Shown here: positions 9,572 through 19,264 of the stretch, one piece after another
How the letters are laid out: every line of letters starts with the position of its first letter
How positions within the stretch are numbered: position 1 is the stretch's first letter
Assembly (NCBI GenBank): GCA_000333855.2
Contig: CM007345.1
Span: 230,447-259,402 of the forward strand
DNA from: Endotrypanum monterogeii
Taxonomy: Eukaryota > Euglenozoa > Kinetoplastea > Trypanosomatida > Trypanosomatidae
Length of the DNA: 28,956 nt
Direction: 5' to 3'
Position numbers and translations under genes: made by a program
The notes under the pieces: model-generated
The model's input: the letters and a program-made list of their open reading frames with translations, nothing else
The model's database searches: none
Told to the model about the DNA's origin: nothing

Positions 9572-10480
9572 AAGAGAGAAGCGGGAAACAAACACGAGAC
9601 CGGAAACAGAAGTAATCGTTTCGCTTCGCGCACCTTTTCGTTTTTTTTTTCTTCAGCGGGCGAAGAAAAAAAGGACGATAGCTGGGAAGAGGAGCAGGAA
9701 GCGGGTATGGAAATGGAAATGGGGATCCAGAAGATGTAATAATACTATGACTGTGTGCCTGCAGTCTTTTTTTTCTATTTTTCTTTTTTTGCTCACCCCT
9801 TTCCCAGAGCTCCTCACGACTGGGGATTGGTATTGATGTGCTACGCCTACACACTGCCTGCAACTAGATTGCTCCGTCTCGCGTTCCTACTTCCTCTGTT
9901 CTTTATTTGGAGGTGCAAACCGTTGAGACACACACAACTAAATGTGAGATATCTATTTCACGTTGACGACCACTAAACCAGGAAGCACAAATACGCGCAC
10001 GCACACATACACACGTTAGCTGTGAATTTAAAGAAATCAATGCTTTGGGTAAAGGGGAGAACAGAGATTGAACAAAAAAAAAAGAGCAGAGAAGGGGAAA
10101 GGGGAAAGGGGGATTTCTTGTACACGAGCGGCGCGCAACCACAACAGATCAGTATGTGGAAAACAAGAAAAAAGAAGACACACGCAAGACGAGGGCGTGC
10201 TCTCGGGAGAACGAATGTGCGGAAGGGAAGAAAGCAAGGAGAAAAGGAAACGGGATAGATCGAAGAGGAGGAGAACAAAAAAAAAAAAAAAGAAACAAAT
10301 CTGTGGGGGAAGAAGGGAAGAGGGAACAAAGAGTTGTGGGGATGAGGAGGAGAGTGGCAAACCAACGCAATATGAAGCGCCTTGCTACTTCTCAACACAG
10401 AAAGAGAATTACGCAAAGATGTGAGAGAGAAAGAATGAGCACCTGAGAAAATATGAGCTAGGGTAAATACAAATATAAAA

Positions 10481-10510
10481 AAGATATATATATATATATA
10501 TATATATCTT
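10481..10510. repeat. (TA)n tract within a perfect palindrome
   Basis: A run of about 12 TA units is bounded by AAGA on the left and TCTT on the right, so the whole 30-base block is self-complementary. Confidence 0.85.
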
Positions 10511-11826
10511 TACGATGACACAACTAGTGCCACTCGAGTACCTTTGTCTGGTGTGTTTCTTTTGTCTTCTTTGAGGTGTGAAGGAAGCGTCTTGCCCACG
10601 TTACATACAAGGCTACTCAAATATGTGCCTCGTATATTTCTTTTTGATCCTCGATAGCTGCTGTAACTCTAACTTCTTTTTTTTTATTTTTTTTCGGTGG
10701 ATAAAAGAGTTTGCCTTGTACGCGAAAAATCTACGGAAGCCGCCGTGCTGATGTGCCGATGTGAAGCATACGGGAGTGTAAGAGAGGAGTGACCGTAGAC
10801 AAGTAGGGAATAAAAAGAAACAAAACACGGAATGTTCTAGAACAACAGAAGAACACAAGTGAGAAGGATATCAGTGACAAGGGGGGGGGGGCGTTCACCG
10901 AGTCGTAATAAGACCTCCCGAAGTCTTGGAGGAAGTTGTTGGTGTCGTTGCTTCTTGTTTTTTTTTTATCCAACGGCACGATGGCTCTACTGGTGGTCCG
11001 CAACTTTTTTTTTTTTCGGCTCACTGGTCGCACTGTCAAGGACAAGAAAGGGAAAGGAGAATGAAGAATGGAGAAATAAGAGTTGGGACAGACTACCGCC
11101 TCACCATAAAGGAAAAAAAGAGCGCCGGTGCCCCATTTCGAGAATGGCGGATATGGCACAAAACACACGGGGAGGGGTCGGTCCACGGCCTTCCCTCTGC
11201 CGTGTTTCACACCTGCTTCCTTGGTGGCTAGGCTGGCTACCGCAAATAGACTTCCGCTTCGTGTAACTCCCTTACCCGATACTTACTTGTTGCTCGCCAG
11301 TGAGACGAGCCAAAATTAGCGGCAGGCAACCGGCGCAACGCATCCACACACTCACCGAGAGTGTTAGTATGGGGAGGAGATATGTTTATGTGTATGTGTG
11401 TCTTCTCCTCCTCTCCCTTGCATACCCTAGTTAAGCAGAATTATATAGCGTCCACCGGCGAAAACTAAAAACGTTTGAGGGAAAGAGGAAGAATACCGCG
11501 AAGGGCACTGAAACAAAGAAAATACCGGGAGCCGACGGGTGTTGTGCCCCGTTGCCTTCGCAGATGTCATGGACAGACGGAGAAAGAGAGAGAGGCGGGA
11601 CAGAAAACGAGCCAGAAAATGAAGATAGAAGATATATTCCGCCCTGAAGAAGACAGACTGAGAAAAGGAATACAAAAAAAAATAAGAACACAATCACCGC
11701 CCCATCTTCAGAGATGATCTGTCAGTCCACCTTTTCCCCTCCTACCCTCATCCCATCAAATTCTTCCACGCTCATGTTTGCCCTTCTCCCCCCTTCAGTT
11801 GGTCTCTTCTGGAGGATAGAAATGCG

Positions 11827-14800
11827 TCAAATCACAGGAAAGAAACGCAGGCCATGTGTAGGAATTCCCTGTAGCTTGACACTCTTCTCCAATGCATCGC
11901 CGTCACCCCTACCGAGGACGACAGTGCGACACAGCTCATCCAGACAATCAGCCACTGCCAGATACGCACTTTGAAGGGTGAGCCACGATTCGGATGGTGC
12001 CTCACTGTGCCCCTCGTCTGGGCCTGTGCTCGGCGCTGTATATTTCTGCAACACACGCCACGGCTCGTCGGCCGTCCGCCCCTCTGGGCCATGCTGCAAG
12101 GAAAGAAGCTCGTACGACCAAAGGGCCTCCCTTAATGCGGCCAGTAGACGCTGCTGCTCCGGCGTGTATACCTTGGCTACTCCACCAGGAGAAGCCGCAT
12201 GGAATGCATGGCACTCAGGTGAATGCAGCAGGGAGTCCAACTTACGAATTGCCGAGGCAGTTGCCCCCTTGTCACCGCTCGTGCGAACTCGGCAGCACAG
12301 CGGCTCTGGCAGAATGAGCTGATGGAGAAGGAGGCGCCAGTGGTAGTCGATGTTATACATCAACTCCTGCTGCGCACCACGGGTCGCTGCACCAACCAGG
12401 ACACTTGCCACAACGAAGGGTATCGGTGGCACCGCTGGGTCATCGTACCACCCCAACATCACCCGCTCACCAGCAGCGCCTGCCGCCCCAGTTGCCAATG
12501 CCGTGAAATCGGAAAAGTCTGACTCACAGCTGCGAGGGTGGGAAGAAGTGGTGCTGCTCACCTCACTGCTACTGGTCTCTTCCGATTCGTTGCGAAGAAA
12601 CATCGACATGGTGGGTCGAGACTTTGACTGCCGAGACCAACCCTGGAGACGCGAAGAAGTTGACACCTCATCCAAGACAACGGCGGCAGATGGGCTGGTC
12701 AACGCGCCTGGGGTGGATCCCAAAACCGAACCTGTGAAAGTGTTGCTGCTTTCGGGAACCAACACATCAGCACTCTCGCCGAGCACGAAGAGAAAGTGCT
12801 CTCGCATCTCCACGAAGGAAGGGGCGTAGCGCATGCCGCGTGAACCTCTTTCTCCCCGCGGCTGTTGTTGCGCACTGCAGTCCGCTGATAAATTCGACGC
12901 TGGAGCGTACTGCTGGCCGCGCAGCAGGAGAGCGGCAATGCCGCAACCTCGACGCCCATGCGACTGCTTGTCACGGGCATCACTTGGAAGTAAGCGTTGC
13001 ACCCCACGCAGACAGCGTGCGTCAGTGGCAGATGTGTTAGGTTGGACATTGAAGCGCAGAGCCAACTGCTGCAACCCCCATGAGCCGACTGCGCTCAGCA
13101 GAAGTACAGGACGTGTGTCCCTACCCCAAGTCGCCTCCACACACTGCTGCGTAGCATTCAGAACCGAGCTCTGCACTACCAGAACAACCCACCCCTCGTG
13201 CACCTGCTCATCCAGTGCGGCCCTAAAGCGGCCTAACGAGGACTCGTCAGACGGCATGTCCTCCAAGAGTAGAAGCAACTCGACCGGGCACAACGTCGAC
13301 TGAGGGATTGCGCTGACAGATGTGAAGGGCGCGTTGACATCGTCGCAGCAGGGTGCCACCGCTGACGAGCTTAGCTGCTCCTCAGTCCATGAAATCTGCG
13401 CCAACGCACCCACTGGTGACCACACACATGTGCCAGCAGGCACTGAGGCATCTGAGGTAGCTATGTTGTGTGTCATTTGCATGGCCGAGTATGCTGCAGC
13501 CAGAGATCGGATGCGGGTGGCTGCGATCGATAGCCCCGGCAATACCACAGCGCGCCGTTGTCTCCGCAGCCCCAAGAACGGCATGGATCGAACCTTCAGT
13601 GGCGACGACGTTGACGGTATCAACCAGCTACCTGCTACTTCGAAGCGGCCGAGGCTCAGCGACATATCGGAGTCGCAGCCATCGCACATCGGGAAAGGAA
13701 TCACCTGCATAGCACGCATGCACACATCCAATATGTGAACTAAAGCCTGGGGATATGTTTCGGTATCGGCCCCCGTAAGGTGACACTCCGGGCGTGTCTC
13801 AGTAGTCGAAGCAAGTAGGCCAAATCGATCTATCCAGCGGCACGCAGGCCTCAAGAGGGGCAATGCAAGGGACGAAGCCAACGCTGCGGCCACGAAAGCG
13901 GACGTCTGCGAGGGTGATGCAGTGACAAGTGCGAAACCGCTGTCGCTACAGGGAGTTCCCTCCGCAGCGTTGAGAGCATCGGGTGGGGTGGAGCCGCAGC
14001 AAAGAAGCGATGCCGAGTCTGCCCAGAATACAGAAGAGAAAGACGATGCTGCGTGCCCTGGACAGCCCCCGTCCGCCCTCTTAGCCGCTCCTTCGCCCCG
14101 CAGAGTTTGTCGCACCAGAGCCAGACGCGGTGCGTCGAAGCACTGCAAGCACTTCTGAATGTCTGGAAGGAGCTCAGTGCACATGACTGTATAAAAAAAA
14201 TGTGGGCTAGTGGCAAAAACATCGTCGAGCTGCACATCGGGTGCATCGAGAAGATCCCGCACGATATCCTGACAGCTCACATCAGCGCCATCAACGCGTG
14301 TTGTCCGAAGCGTCTTCGCAGCAGCCACAGCAGCAGAAACACGTTCACCGACCTCCCGCTCCCAGCACACATACGCATCTGTACGCACCGCGGCATCCAC
14401 CGACGTGGGTCCACCAGCGGCTCGCCGCTCACTCTGACGCGACTCGGCTCCTCGCAGCAGGAGACGATAGGCCTCCAACGCCACCCAAGCAACAAAGTTG
14501 ACGAAAGGCCCACCACTGCTGTGACGGCCACACTCGCTTGCGTTTCGATCATCATGCATACCGTTTTTCATGTGGCTAAAACCGTCAGATGCGCTACTGT
14601 GCCTCAACTCATGTGCGCTGCGCAAGGTGGCGAACGGAGGCCCCAGAGAAATAGCTGATATGAATGCGTGTAGGTGCCGCTCCACTACGTCGCCAAGAAA
14701 AAGAAGAAAAGACGATAGAGTATCGCAAGCACCAGGCCCATCCGACACCGAATACGTGACGGAGTCGGTCACCCCCATGAACCCCTGCTGAGGGGAGCGA

Positions 14801-15024
14801 TGTGGTGCCTTTGGGAATGTGACACTTCCCCCAGATGCACCTAATATCGACGTGAAAAAAGGCAGATACCTAATCAGCTCCGCTGCGTCGAGTGCTAATG
14901 TGTGGGAGCTCCGGGTATGTGCGCCATTGCCATTCGGAACTAGTTTCCTCTCCTGGCCATCGAGGCTGGCAGAAACGTACCCGTCCAGCAGCCGCTGCAA
15001 TTGACTGGTAGCAGCAGAAAACAT
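11827..15024 (-). CDS. Unrecognised conserved-looking protein, 1065 residues
   Basis: I do not recognise this protein. It begins MFSAATSQLQRLLDGYVSAS and ends GLRFFPVI. The N-terminal 300 residues look helical and globular, with leucine-rich stretches (a hydrophobic helix near residue 75, another at about 255-295 around DDVFATSPHFFYTVMC). A mid region near 578 carries CPVELLLLLEDMPSD. A Ser/Thr-rich, probably disordered linker follows at about 790-840. A final globular part includes YNIDYHWRLLLHQLILPEPL. No signal peptide, catalytic motif or repeat is obvious. Long helical proteins like this can be tethering or trafficking subunits, but that is only a guess. The frame is open to 15150, but only through GTG; the first ATG after the putative acceptor at 15189 is 15024. 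Coding is supported by the length and by balanced residue use. Confidence 0.85.
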   Translation of the reverse strand: MFSAATSQLQRLLDGYVSASLDGQERKLVPNGNGAHTRSSHTLALDAAELIRYLPFFTSILGASGGSVTFPKAPHRSPQQGFMGVTDSVTYSVSDGPGACDTLSSFLLFLGDVVERHLHAFISAISLGPPFATLRSAHELRHSSASDGFSHMKNGMHDDRNASECGRHSSGGPFVNFVAWVALEAYRLLLRGAESRQSERRAAGGPTSVDAAVRTDAYVCWEREVGERVSAAVAAAKTLRTTRVDGADVSCQDIVRDLLDAPDVQLDDVFATSPHFFYTVMCTELLPDIQKCLQCFDAPRLALVRQTLRGEGAAKRADGGCPGHAASSFSSVFWADSASLLCCGSTPPDALNAAEGTPCSDSGFALVTASPSQTSAFVAAALASSLALPLLRPACRWIDRFGLLASTTETRPECHLTGADTETYPQALVHILDVCMRAMQVIPFPMCDGCDSDMSLSLGRFEVAGSWLIPSTSSPLKVRSMPFLGLRRQRRAVVLPGLSIAATRIRSLAAAYSAMQMTHNIATSDASVPAGTCVWSPVGALAQISWTEEQLSSSAVAPCCDDVNAPFTSVSAIPQSTLCPVELLLLLEDMPSDESSLGRFRAALDEQVHEGWVVLVVQSSVLNATQQCVEATWGRDTRPVLLLSAVGSWGLQQLALRFNVQPNTSATDARCLRGVQRLLPSDARDKQSHGRRGCGIAALLLRGQQYAPASNLSADCSAQQQPRGERGSRGMRYAPSFVEMREHFLFVLGESADVLVPESSNTFTGSVLGSTPGALTSPSAAVVLDEVSTSSRLQGWSRQSKSRPTMSMFLRNESEETSSSEVSSTTSSHPRSCESDFSDFTALATGAAGAAGERVMLGWYDDPAVPPIPFVVASVLVGAATRGAQQELMYNIDYHWRLLLHQLILPEPLCCRVRTSGDKGATASAIRKLDSLLHSPECHAFHAASPGGVAKVYTPEQQRLLAALREALWSYELLSLQHGPEGRTADEPWRVLQKYTAPSTGPDEGHSEAPSESWLTLQSAYLAVADCLDELCRTVVLGRGDGDALEKSVKLQGIPTHGLRFFPVI

Positions 15025-15079
15025 ACGAGAATGCAACGTACCCGCCTCTGTCCCAGCGCTCGACACGTAGCCCCCTCGC

Positions 15080-15080
<1 letters not shown>

Positions 15081-15117
<37 letters not shown>
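15081..15117. repeat. (CA)n microsatellite in the 5' untranslated region
   Basis: Eighteen CA units, read as GT on the transcribed strand, lie between the putative splice acceptor and the ATG at 15024. In the extended frame they would encode alternating Cys and Val, which is one reason the longer start is rejected. Confidence 0.9.
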
Positions 15118-15120
<3 letters not shown>

Positions 15121-15188
15121 GCCAACCGAAGGAGTCGTCGTTAAGAGCACAACACGCGAATGAGCGGCAGTCGTTTAGCGGTAAAGTC

Positions 15189-15225
15189 CTAAAAAGGACA
15201 ACAGATTGGATAGCACAAGGTAGAC
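15189..15225 (-). promoter_or_regulatory. Putative spliced-leader acceptor for the 1065-residue gene
   Basis: Minus-strand sequence TCTGTTGTCCTTTTTAG ends with AG at 15190-15189. No ATG is seen between it and 15024, giving a 5' untranslated region of about 164 bases. Confidence 0.55.
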
Positions 15226-15834
15226 CAATTTTTTTTTTTTGACACAGCTATGGCTGATGCCGATGTCGTCAGTAAAAGCAACAGATCGCATCAGTTGTGT
15301 CTGTCAGAGTGGAGTAGTGGAAGCCACATTAGAGGGAACCGGTGGGACAACGACGAGAGAGAGAAAATTTCAGTAAAACAGAAGAAAAAGTATAGTCACA
15401 CTCACCCATCCAGATGACTGCCACAAATCTTAAAAAACAGAGCCTGATAGGAGACAGAGCAGAGGACCTAACTGGCAGAGGAGCAACAAAGGGGGGAGGA
15501 GAAGAAGAAAGTCAACGCACGCCATGGCAACAAAGGAGTGAGCAACTTTGCCCCAATTCAATATTTCGATCCCTACAAAAGAGTGGTGCCGATAGAAGCA
15601 GAAAAACTCAGTAGGCCATCTTTTTTTATCATCTCTGTTTGTTTCGTTTTTTTTTTTCGTTTTATAAGAAGCGCATGTGGTCTGATGAATTTGTCTGTAT
15701 TTGTGTGTAAGTATGTTTGCTTAAGCTGCCTTTGATGCACGAGTCCCGGGGGAGGGAAGAGACAAAAAAAAAAAAAAAGATCATCTACTTACACGAGAAG
15801 TAGAGAATGAAATCAAGCATACACACGTGCGTCC
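15226..15834. other. Intergenic spacer
   Basis: Nothing gene-like is seen. It is A-rich on the + strand, with poly-T and poly-A runs near 15229, 15645 and 15764. It should hold the 3' untranslated region of the gene ending at 15835. Confidence 0.6.
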
Positions 15835-17445
15835 TCAGGCTTGGTATTTACCCGCCGGCCCCGTTGGGTACACAAAGTCCATCTTTGACAACCCGTAGTG
15901 AGAGAGATTTACCATCACGTACGTCGGCATGCACGTCATGGTCCACTTGTCCCTCTCCGCTGGAAAGAAGGCGGTAGTGAACACGGACGCAGATTCAAAG
16001 TTGAGGCTGCTGGTACACGACTCCGACTCTAGCTGAAGGGGCGGGTGGCATCCGGGAGAACTGCCGCTCGGGGACGCCGCAAGAGGCGGTGTTGACAAGT
16101 GTGTTGTGGAGCGCGGGCTACCACCGTTCGGCAATGCACCACTACGATTGCTGCTACCCGCGGGAGGAACACTGTGCGATCCTGCAACAGGTGCAGAACC
16201 TGACAAAGACTGTTGCTGCACGGCCGTAAGAGCAGTCTCACGGTTTTCCCACTCTCGAAGAAACTCTGCGAGCGTCGGTGCAAGACATACCTCCAACACA
16301 GCCTTGGCTGGTTCCCCACTCGAGTTGCCGCCTGCGTTCCCACCTCTGCGGTCTCGGTCCATCGTGACTCTGTCCAAATACACTCCGCTGGACGGCAGCG
16401 GAACCTTCCATGGCTGCAGTCGTGGACAGAGCTCGGGTATATTGCTCAGCTTCAGATGTGGGTTACAAAGCTCGTACGCAACAGTGCCATTCCCTAGCAA
16501 GGTCATGTCGGACGTCGCCGTTGCCGTGGTGAGGCTGCCAGGTGCCTTGGACAAAAACACCCCTGGAGGACGAGCGACGGGGTTGCTCAGAGTTAGTGGG
16601 GTGGTACCAGAGGCATGAATGCCACGACGCGACAGGGGCTCTGCACCCATGGTCGAGGAAGCAGAATCCTGCTTCCCCCCCTCGATCAAATGCATGGCGT
16701 TCCGCACCGTCTCATGCGCATCCACAAGGCTGATAGAGTCAAAGAGGGAGCCACCAGGTATGTCAACACCGGCGCCGCCGCCGTCGGCTGCTGAAAGATT
16801 CATATCTCTGGAAGCGACGGGGCGACTCACCTTCAGTACACGGCCGTTGGAGTTGACTGCGCTGAGGCCATTAGTCGTAGAAGTGCGCTCCCGCTTGCGT
16901 CGCTGTTTCTGCAGCTTCTCGAGAGCAGACTGACCGACGTGCTCCAGGTATGCCACGCTGAACACGCTGGTGTGCGTTGCCACATATGCAGCGACTTGCT
17001 TTATAAAATCAACATCCGGAATGCCTTCAATCTCGTTGTCATCGGCGTCGGCCGCGCGAGAGCCGGGGTGAAACAGCTCGTACACTGCGTCCTCCAAATC
17101 ACCTAAGCTCCGCAGCGCGCTAGTGCAAAACTCGGTGTATAGACTGGTAAACTTGCGCTGTGCGTCTGTGCCCCGAACAACAGCCCCTGCGGTAGACACG
17201 ACGCTTTTCAGAAGGCGCTGCACCACAGCCAGTCGACAATTACCGCTAAAATTTGACCCCAAGATGGCTCGAATACAAGGAAGCGCATCTCTGGACAAGG
17301 TCGCGTCGCCGGAAGAGTTATCGGACACTTTGGAGCCACCTGAAGCACCCGTGGATGCCGTCAGTGACACGTGTCCAGATGCACTCGTAGCTGTTGTGGC
17401 CGCCTTCCCAGGACGGGATTTGAAAGGCCCTCCCTTGTGACTCAT
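15835..17445 (-). CDS. Unrecognised protein, 536 residues
   Basis: I do not recognise this protein. From the ATG at 17445 it begins MSHKGGPFKSRPGK. An N-terminal Gly/Ser/Thr-rich tail of about 45 residues precedes a helical region (about 50-170) containing an acidic segment (DADDNEIEGIPDVDF) and a basic helix LEKLQKQRRKRER (about 172-184). A linker of low complexity follows. A conserved-looking block is seen near 340-360 (LSNIPELCPRLQPWKVPLP), then a Ser/Pro/Gly-rich stretch at about 413-470, and a compact C-terminal block ending in NLSHYGLSKMDFVYPTG. The basic and disordered content would suit a nuclear or RNA-associated protein, but nothing proves this. The frame extends to 17463 only through GTG, so the ATG at 17445, which follows a strong splice acceptor, is preferred. 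Confidence 0.82.
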   Translation of the reverse strand: MSHKGGPFKSRPGKAATTATSASGHVSLTASTGASGGSKVSDNSSGDATLSRDALPCIRAILGSNFSGNCRLAVVQRLLKSVVSTAGAVVRGTDAQRKFTSLYTEFCTSALRSLGDLEDAVYELFHPGSRAADADDNEIEGIPDVDFIKQVAAYVATHTSVFSVAYLEHVGQSALEKLQKQRRKRERTSTTNGLSAVNSNGRVLKVSRPVASRDMNLSAADGGGAGVDIPGGSLFDSISLVDAHETVRNAMHLIEGGKQDSASSTMGAEPLSRRGIHASGTTPLTLSNPVARPPGVFLSKAPGSLTTATATSDMTLLGNGTVAYELCNPHLKLSNIPELCPRLQPWKVPLPSSGVYLDRVTMDRDRRGGNAGGNSSGEPAKAVLEVCLAPTLAEFLREWENRETALTAVQQQSLSGSAPVAGSHSVPPAGSSNRSGALPNGGSPRSTTHLSTPPLAASPSGSSPGCHPPLQLESESCTSSLNFESASVFTTAFFPAERDKWTMTCMPTYVMVNLSHYGLSKMDFVYPTGPAGKYQA

Positions 17446-17494
17446 ATGCACCTGCGTCGCCACCAGCGCGTGTCACAACGTTGAGTATCGGGTA

Positions 17495-17527
17495 CTAAGA
17501 CTTAGGAAAAAAAAAGGAAGAGGACTG
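17495..17527 (-). promoter_or_regulatory. Putative spliced-leader acceptor for the 536-residue gene
   Basis: The minus strand reads CAGTCCTCTTCC, nine T, CCTAAG, then CTTAG. The two AGs are at 17502-17501 and 17496-17495. This is one of the strongest acceptors in the window and leaves about 50 bases before the ATG with no earlier ATG. Confidence 0.7.
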
Positions 17528-17604
17528 CCAAAGTTACGCAACACGCGTAGTCCTCGCTGATCACCTGATTGCCCCCGCGCTTAGTGAGGAGTAACACCTT
17601 TCGG

Positions 17605-17617
17605 TATGTGTGTATGT

Positions 17618-17654
<37 letters not shown>
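17605..17654. repeat. (TG)n microsatellite with TA interruptions
   Basis: TG units with TATG interruptions at the left and a pure run of about 15 units at the right. Confidence 0.9.
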
Positions 17655-17656
<2 letters not shown>

Positions 17657-18148
17657 GAAGAGGAGTGTATCGAGCACTGGAGGGGGGAAAGCGCGGAATG
17701 TCCGCTTATTTTTTAAAAAATGCTGAGGAACGTAGATGCGACTCCTCCTTGTAAGGAACACGTCAAGCTCAACTCTACCTGCATAGACAGACGAAAATAT
17801 GGAAAGGTTAGAAAGGAGTTGGGAAAAGCTGAAAAAAAAGTAAGGGAATGCCCTCGCTGCAATACAAAGGAAGGGGAGCCTCCATCGGCAGCTGCCCCCG
17901 CTTTTTTTTTAAGGGGAGGAAGTAGGGGAAACCAGTCAACACTCCCCATATTAAAGAGTGGTGTGATGGGCAAGAGAAGTACCAGAAGCAGTAGACGGTC
18001 TCATAAGCACGTGCACACATACCCCCTCCCCATCCCCCTACCCACCCCCTTGTTGCTGATGTGGCCTGCTTGAATGCTCTTCAGAAGCACTCGATGCAGT
18101 GGATATATATAGTTCCGTTTTTCGCTCCTGTATGCTAGATTGTATGTG

Positions 18149-18322
18149 TGCTGACGTGGGGTGCAACACCTCGCCGGGTCTTTCCTGCGCCATAGGCACC
18201 TTCCCCCACCCCTTGGATCTGCATGGAAAGCGGGCCAGCATCGGCATGAGGATGGGAACAACTTAGCTTGTTCGCACGGGCTGAGTGCGAGACTCGTCCC
18301 GTCACCCTGCGATGGTGCTTCC
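18149..18322 (-). repeat. Repeat A, copy A2 (truncated)
   Basis: Read on the minus strand, this starts at GGAAGCACCATCGCAGGGTG and follows A1 from about 518 to about 692, ending at CACGTCAGC. It then leaves the repeat abruptly and lacks the G-run, the CA block and the B-box-like end. It shares GGGGGAAGG with A1, and TTGTTCCCATCC with A3. It lies in the opposite orientation to A1 and A3. Confidence 0.85.
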
Positions 18323-18607
18323 TTTTTACGTTGTGAGGAATATATATATATAGATGTATACAAAGACGCCCATACACATTTTTTTTTTCCTAGTGGCCAT
18401 AAAATAAGCCACCACCAGACACACCACCCTCTCCAGCCACCTCCTGAATCAACACGTAGATGGCTTTCTTCTCCCGTATTTCTGTTTTTTTTTGTTTGTT
18501 TGGGTTGAAGGTTGGTGATGCGAGAGCCGAGGAACTTCTCTGTGTACACATGTATAGATGTAGAGATTCACTGCAGAGCCAAAAGGATTTCTCCGACAAA
18601 CGAAATA

Positions 18608-18634
18608 GATATATATATATATATATATATATAT
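18608..18634. repeat. (TA)n microsatellite
   Basis: A run of about 13 TA units, close to the left edge of the SIDER2-like element. Confidence 0.9.
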
Positions 18635-18690
18635 GGGAGAGAAGCTACTACCCATCCCTCTCACTAGTGATGATCAAGCACTAGGATCAG

Positions 18691-19264
18691 GGTGCACGTC
18701 AGATGTCACCACGTAGATGCACACCCATGGCCCTGCACGGAGAATACGAGACCCACACCAGCCGGCCTGACTCAAGGTTCAGCCAGTGCTCCCATGATGC
18801 GGCGCTTCAAGCTCACCGGTGGAGGCACCCCTGAGAGAGCTTGGGCCGATTATGGTGGGCTAATACCGCACAGCGTCAACCTCACAAATTTCATTGTTCG
18901 CACCTAACCTGCTGATCGCCGCTCGCCAACAAAAGCCGTTGTCGGCTTTCACTTCACCATTGTGCCCAACAGCTCCTGTGCTTATTCCCTGCTCAGCGTT
19001 CCCGTCTTCATGCTCAGCCCTTGGCGCAGCTGCGTTGGCGGACACCTGGTCCTCCTTTCCCTGCTACTATTCTCCGAGGGCGTCTCGGAACTTGAGGGAG
19101 TCTCATTGCAGTCACGGGCGCACCCTTTCCAGTGCCTCCCAAGGGCCATTGCTCCCAGAAACTCAGACATAAAAAGGGACAAGACACAAAAGAAAAAACG
19201 GAGGGGCGAAAAAATCACTGGCAGTACCAAAAAGAAAGACAGCGTCGCCTCTACGTGACCTCAT
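18691..19264 (+). mobile_element. SIDER2-like degenerate retroposon (candidate)
   Basis: A GC-rich block of about 570 bases, very unlike its A/T-rich surroundings, ends in an A-rich tail (about 19168-19240). Size, A-rich 3' end, lack of an intact open frame and intergenic position fit the short interspersed degenerate retroposons of Leishmania. The wording of the sequence (for example GCGGCGCTTCAAGCTCACCG near 18799) matches my memory of SIDER2, but I could not align it. The 8-base word GTGCACGT occurs at 18692-18699 and again at 19265-19272 and may be a target-site duplication. If oriented by its A-rich tail, the element lies antisense to the local transcription. Confidence 0.55.

Larger units (their letters stand above)
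8237..11826. other. Gene-free, purine-biased intergenic region
   Basis: No supported gene lies in this 3.6-kb stretch. Between about 8440 and 10440 the + strand is dominated by G and A, so the transcribed minus-strand product is pyrimidine rich; its open frames are mostly runs of Phe, Leu and Ser. Four microsatellites are listed separately. It should comprise the 3' untranslated region of the 1065-residue gene to its right plus the spacer before the kinase gene. Confidence 0.6.

Noticed and set aside
10731..11210. Minus-strand open frame of 159 codons
   Set aside because: Its composition is dominated by Phe, Leu, Ser and Lys runs from homopolymers, it overlaps + strand frames of equal quality, and no domain is visible.
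15025..15150. Longer N-terminus for the 1065-residue protein, with a Cys-Val run
   Set aside because: The codon at 15150 is GTG, not ATG, and the run is just a translated (GT)n microsatellite. The first ATG after the predicted acceptor is 15024.
17446..17463. Six-codon extension of the 536-residue protein
   Set aside because: It would need to start at GTG; the ATG at 17445 follows the splice acceptor directly.
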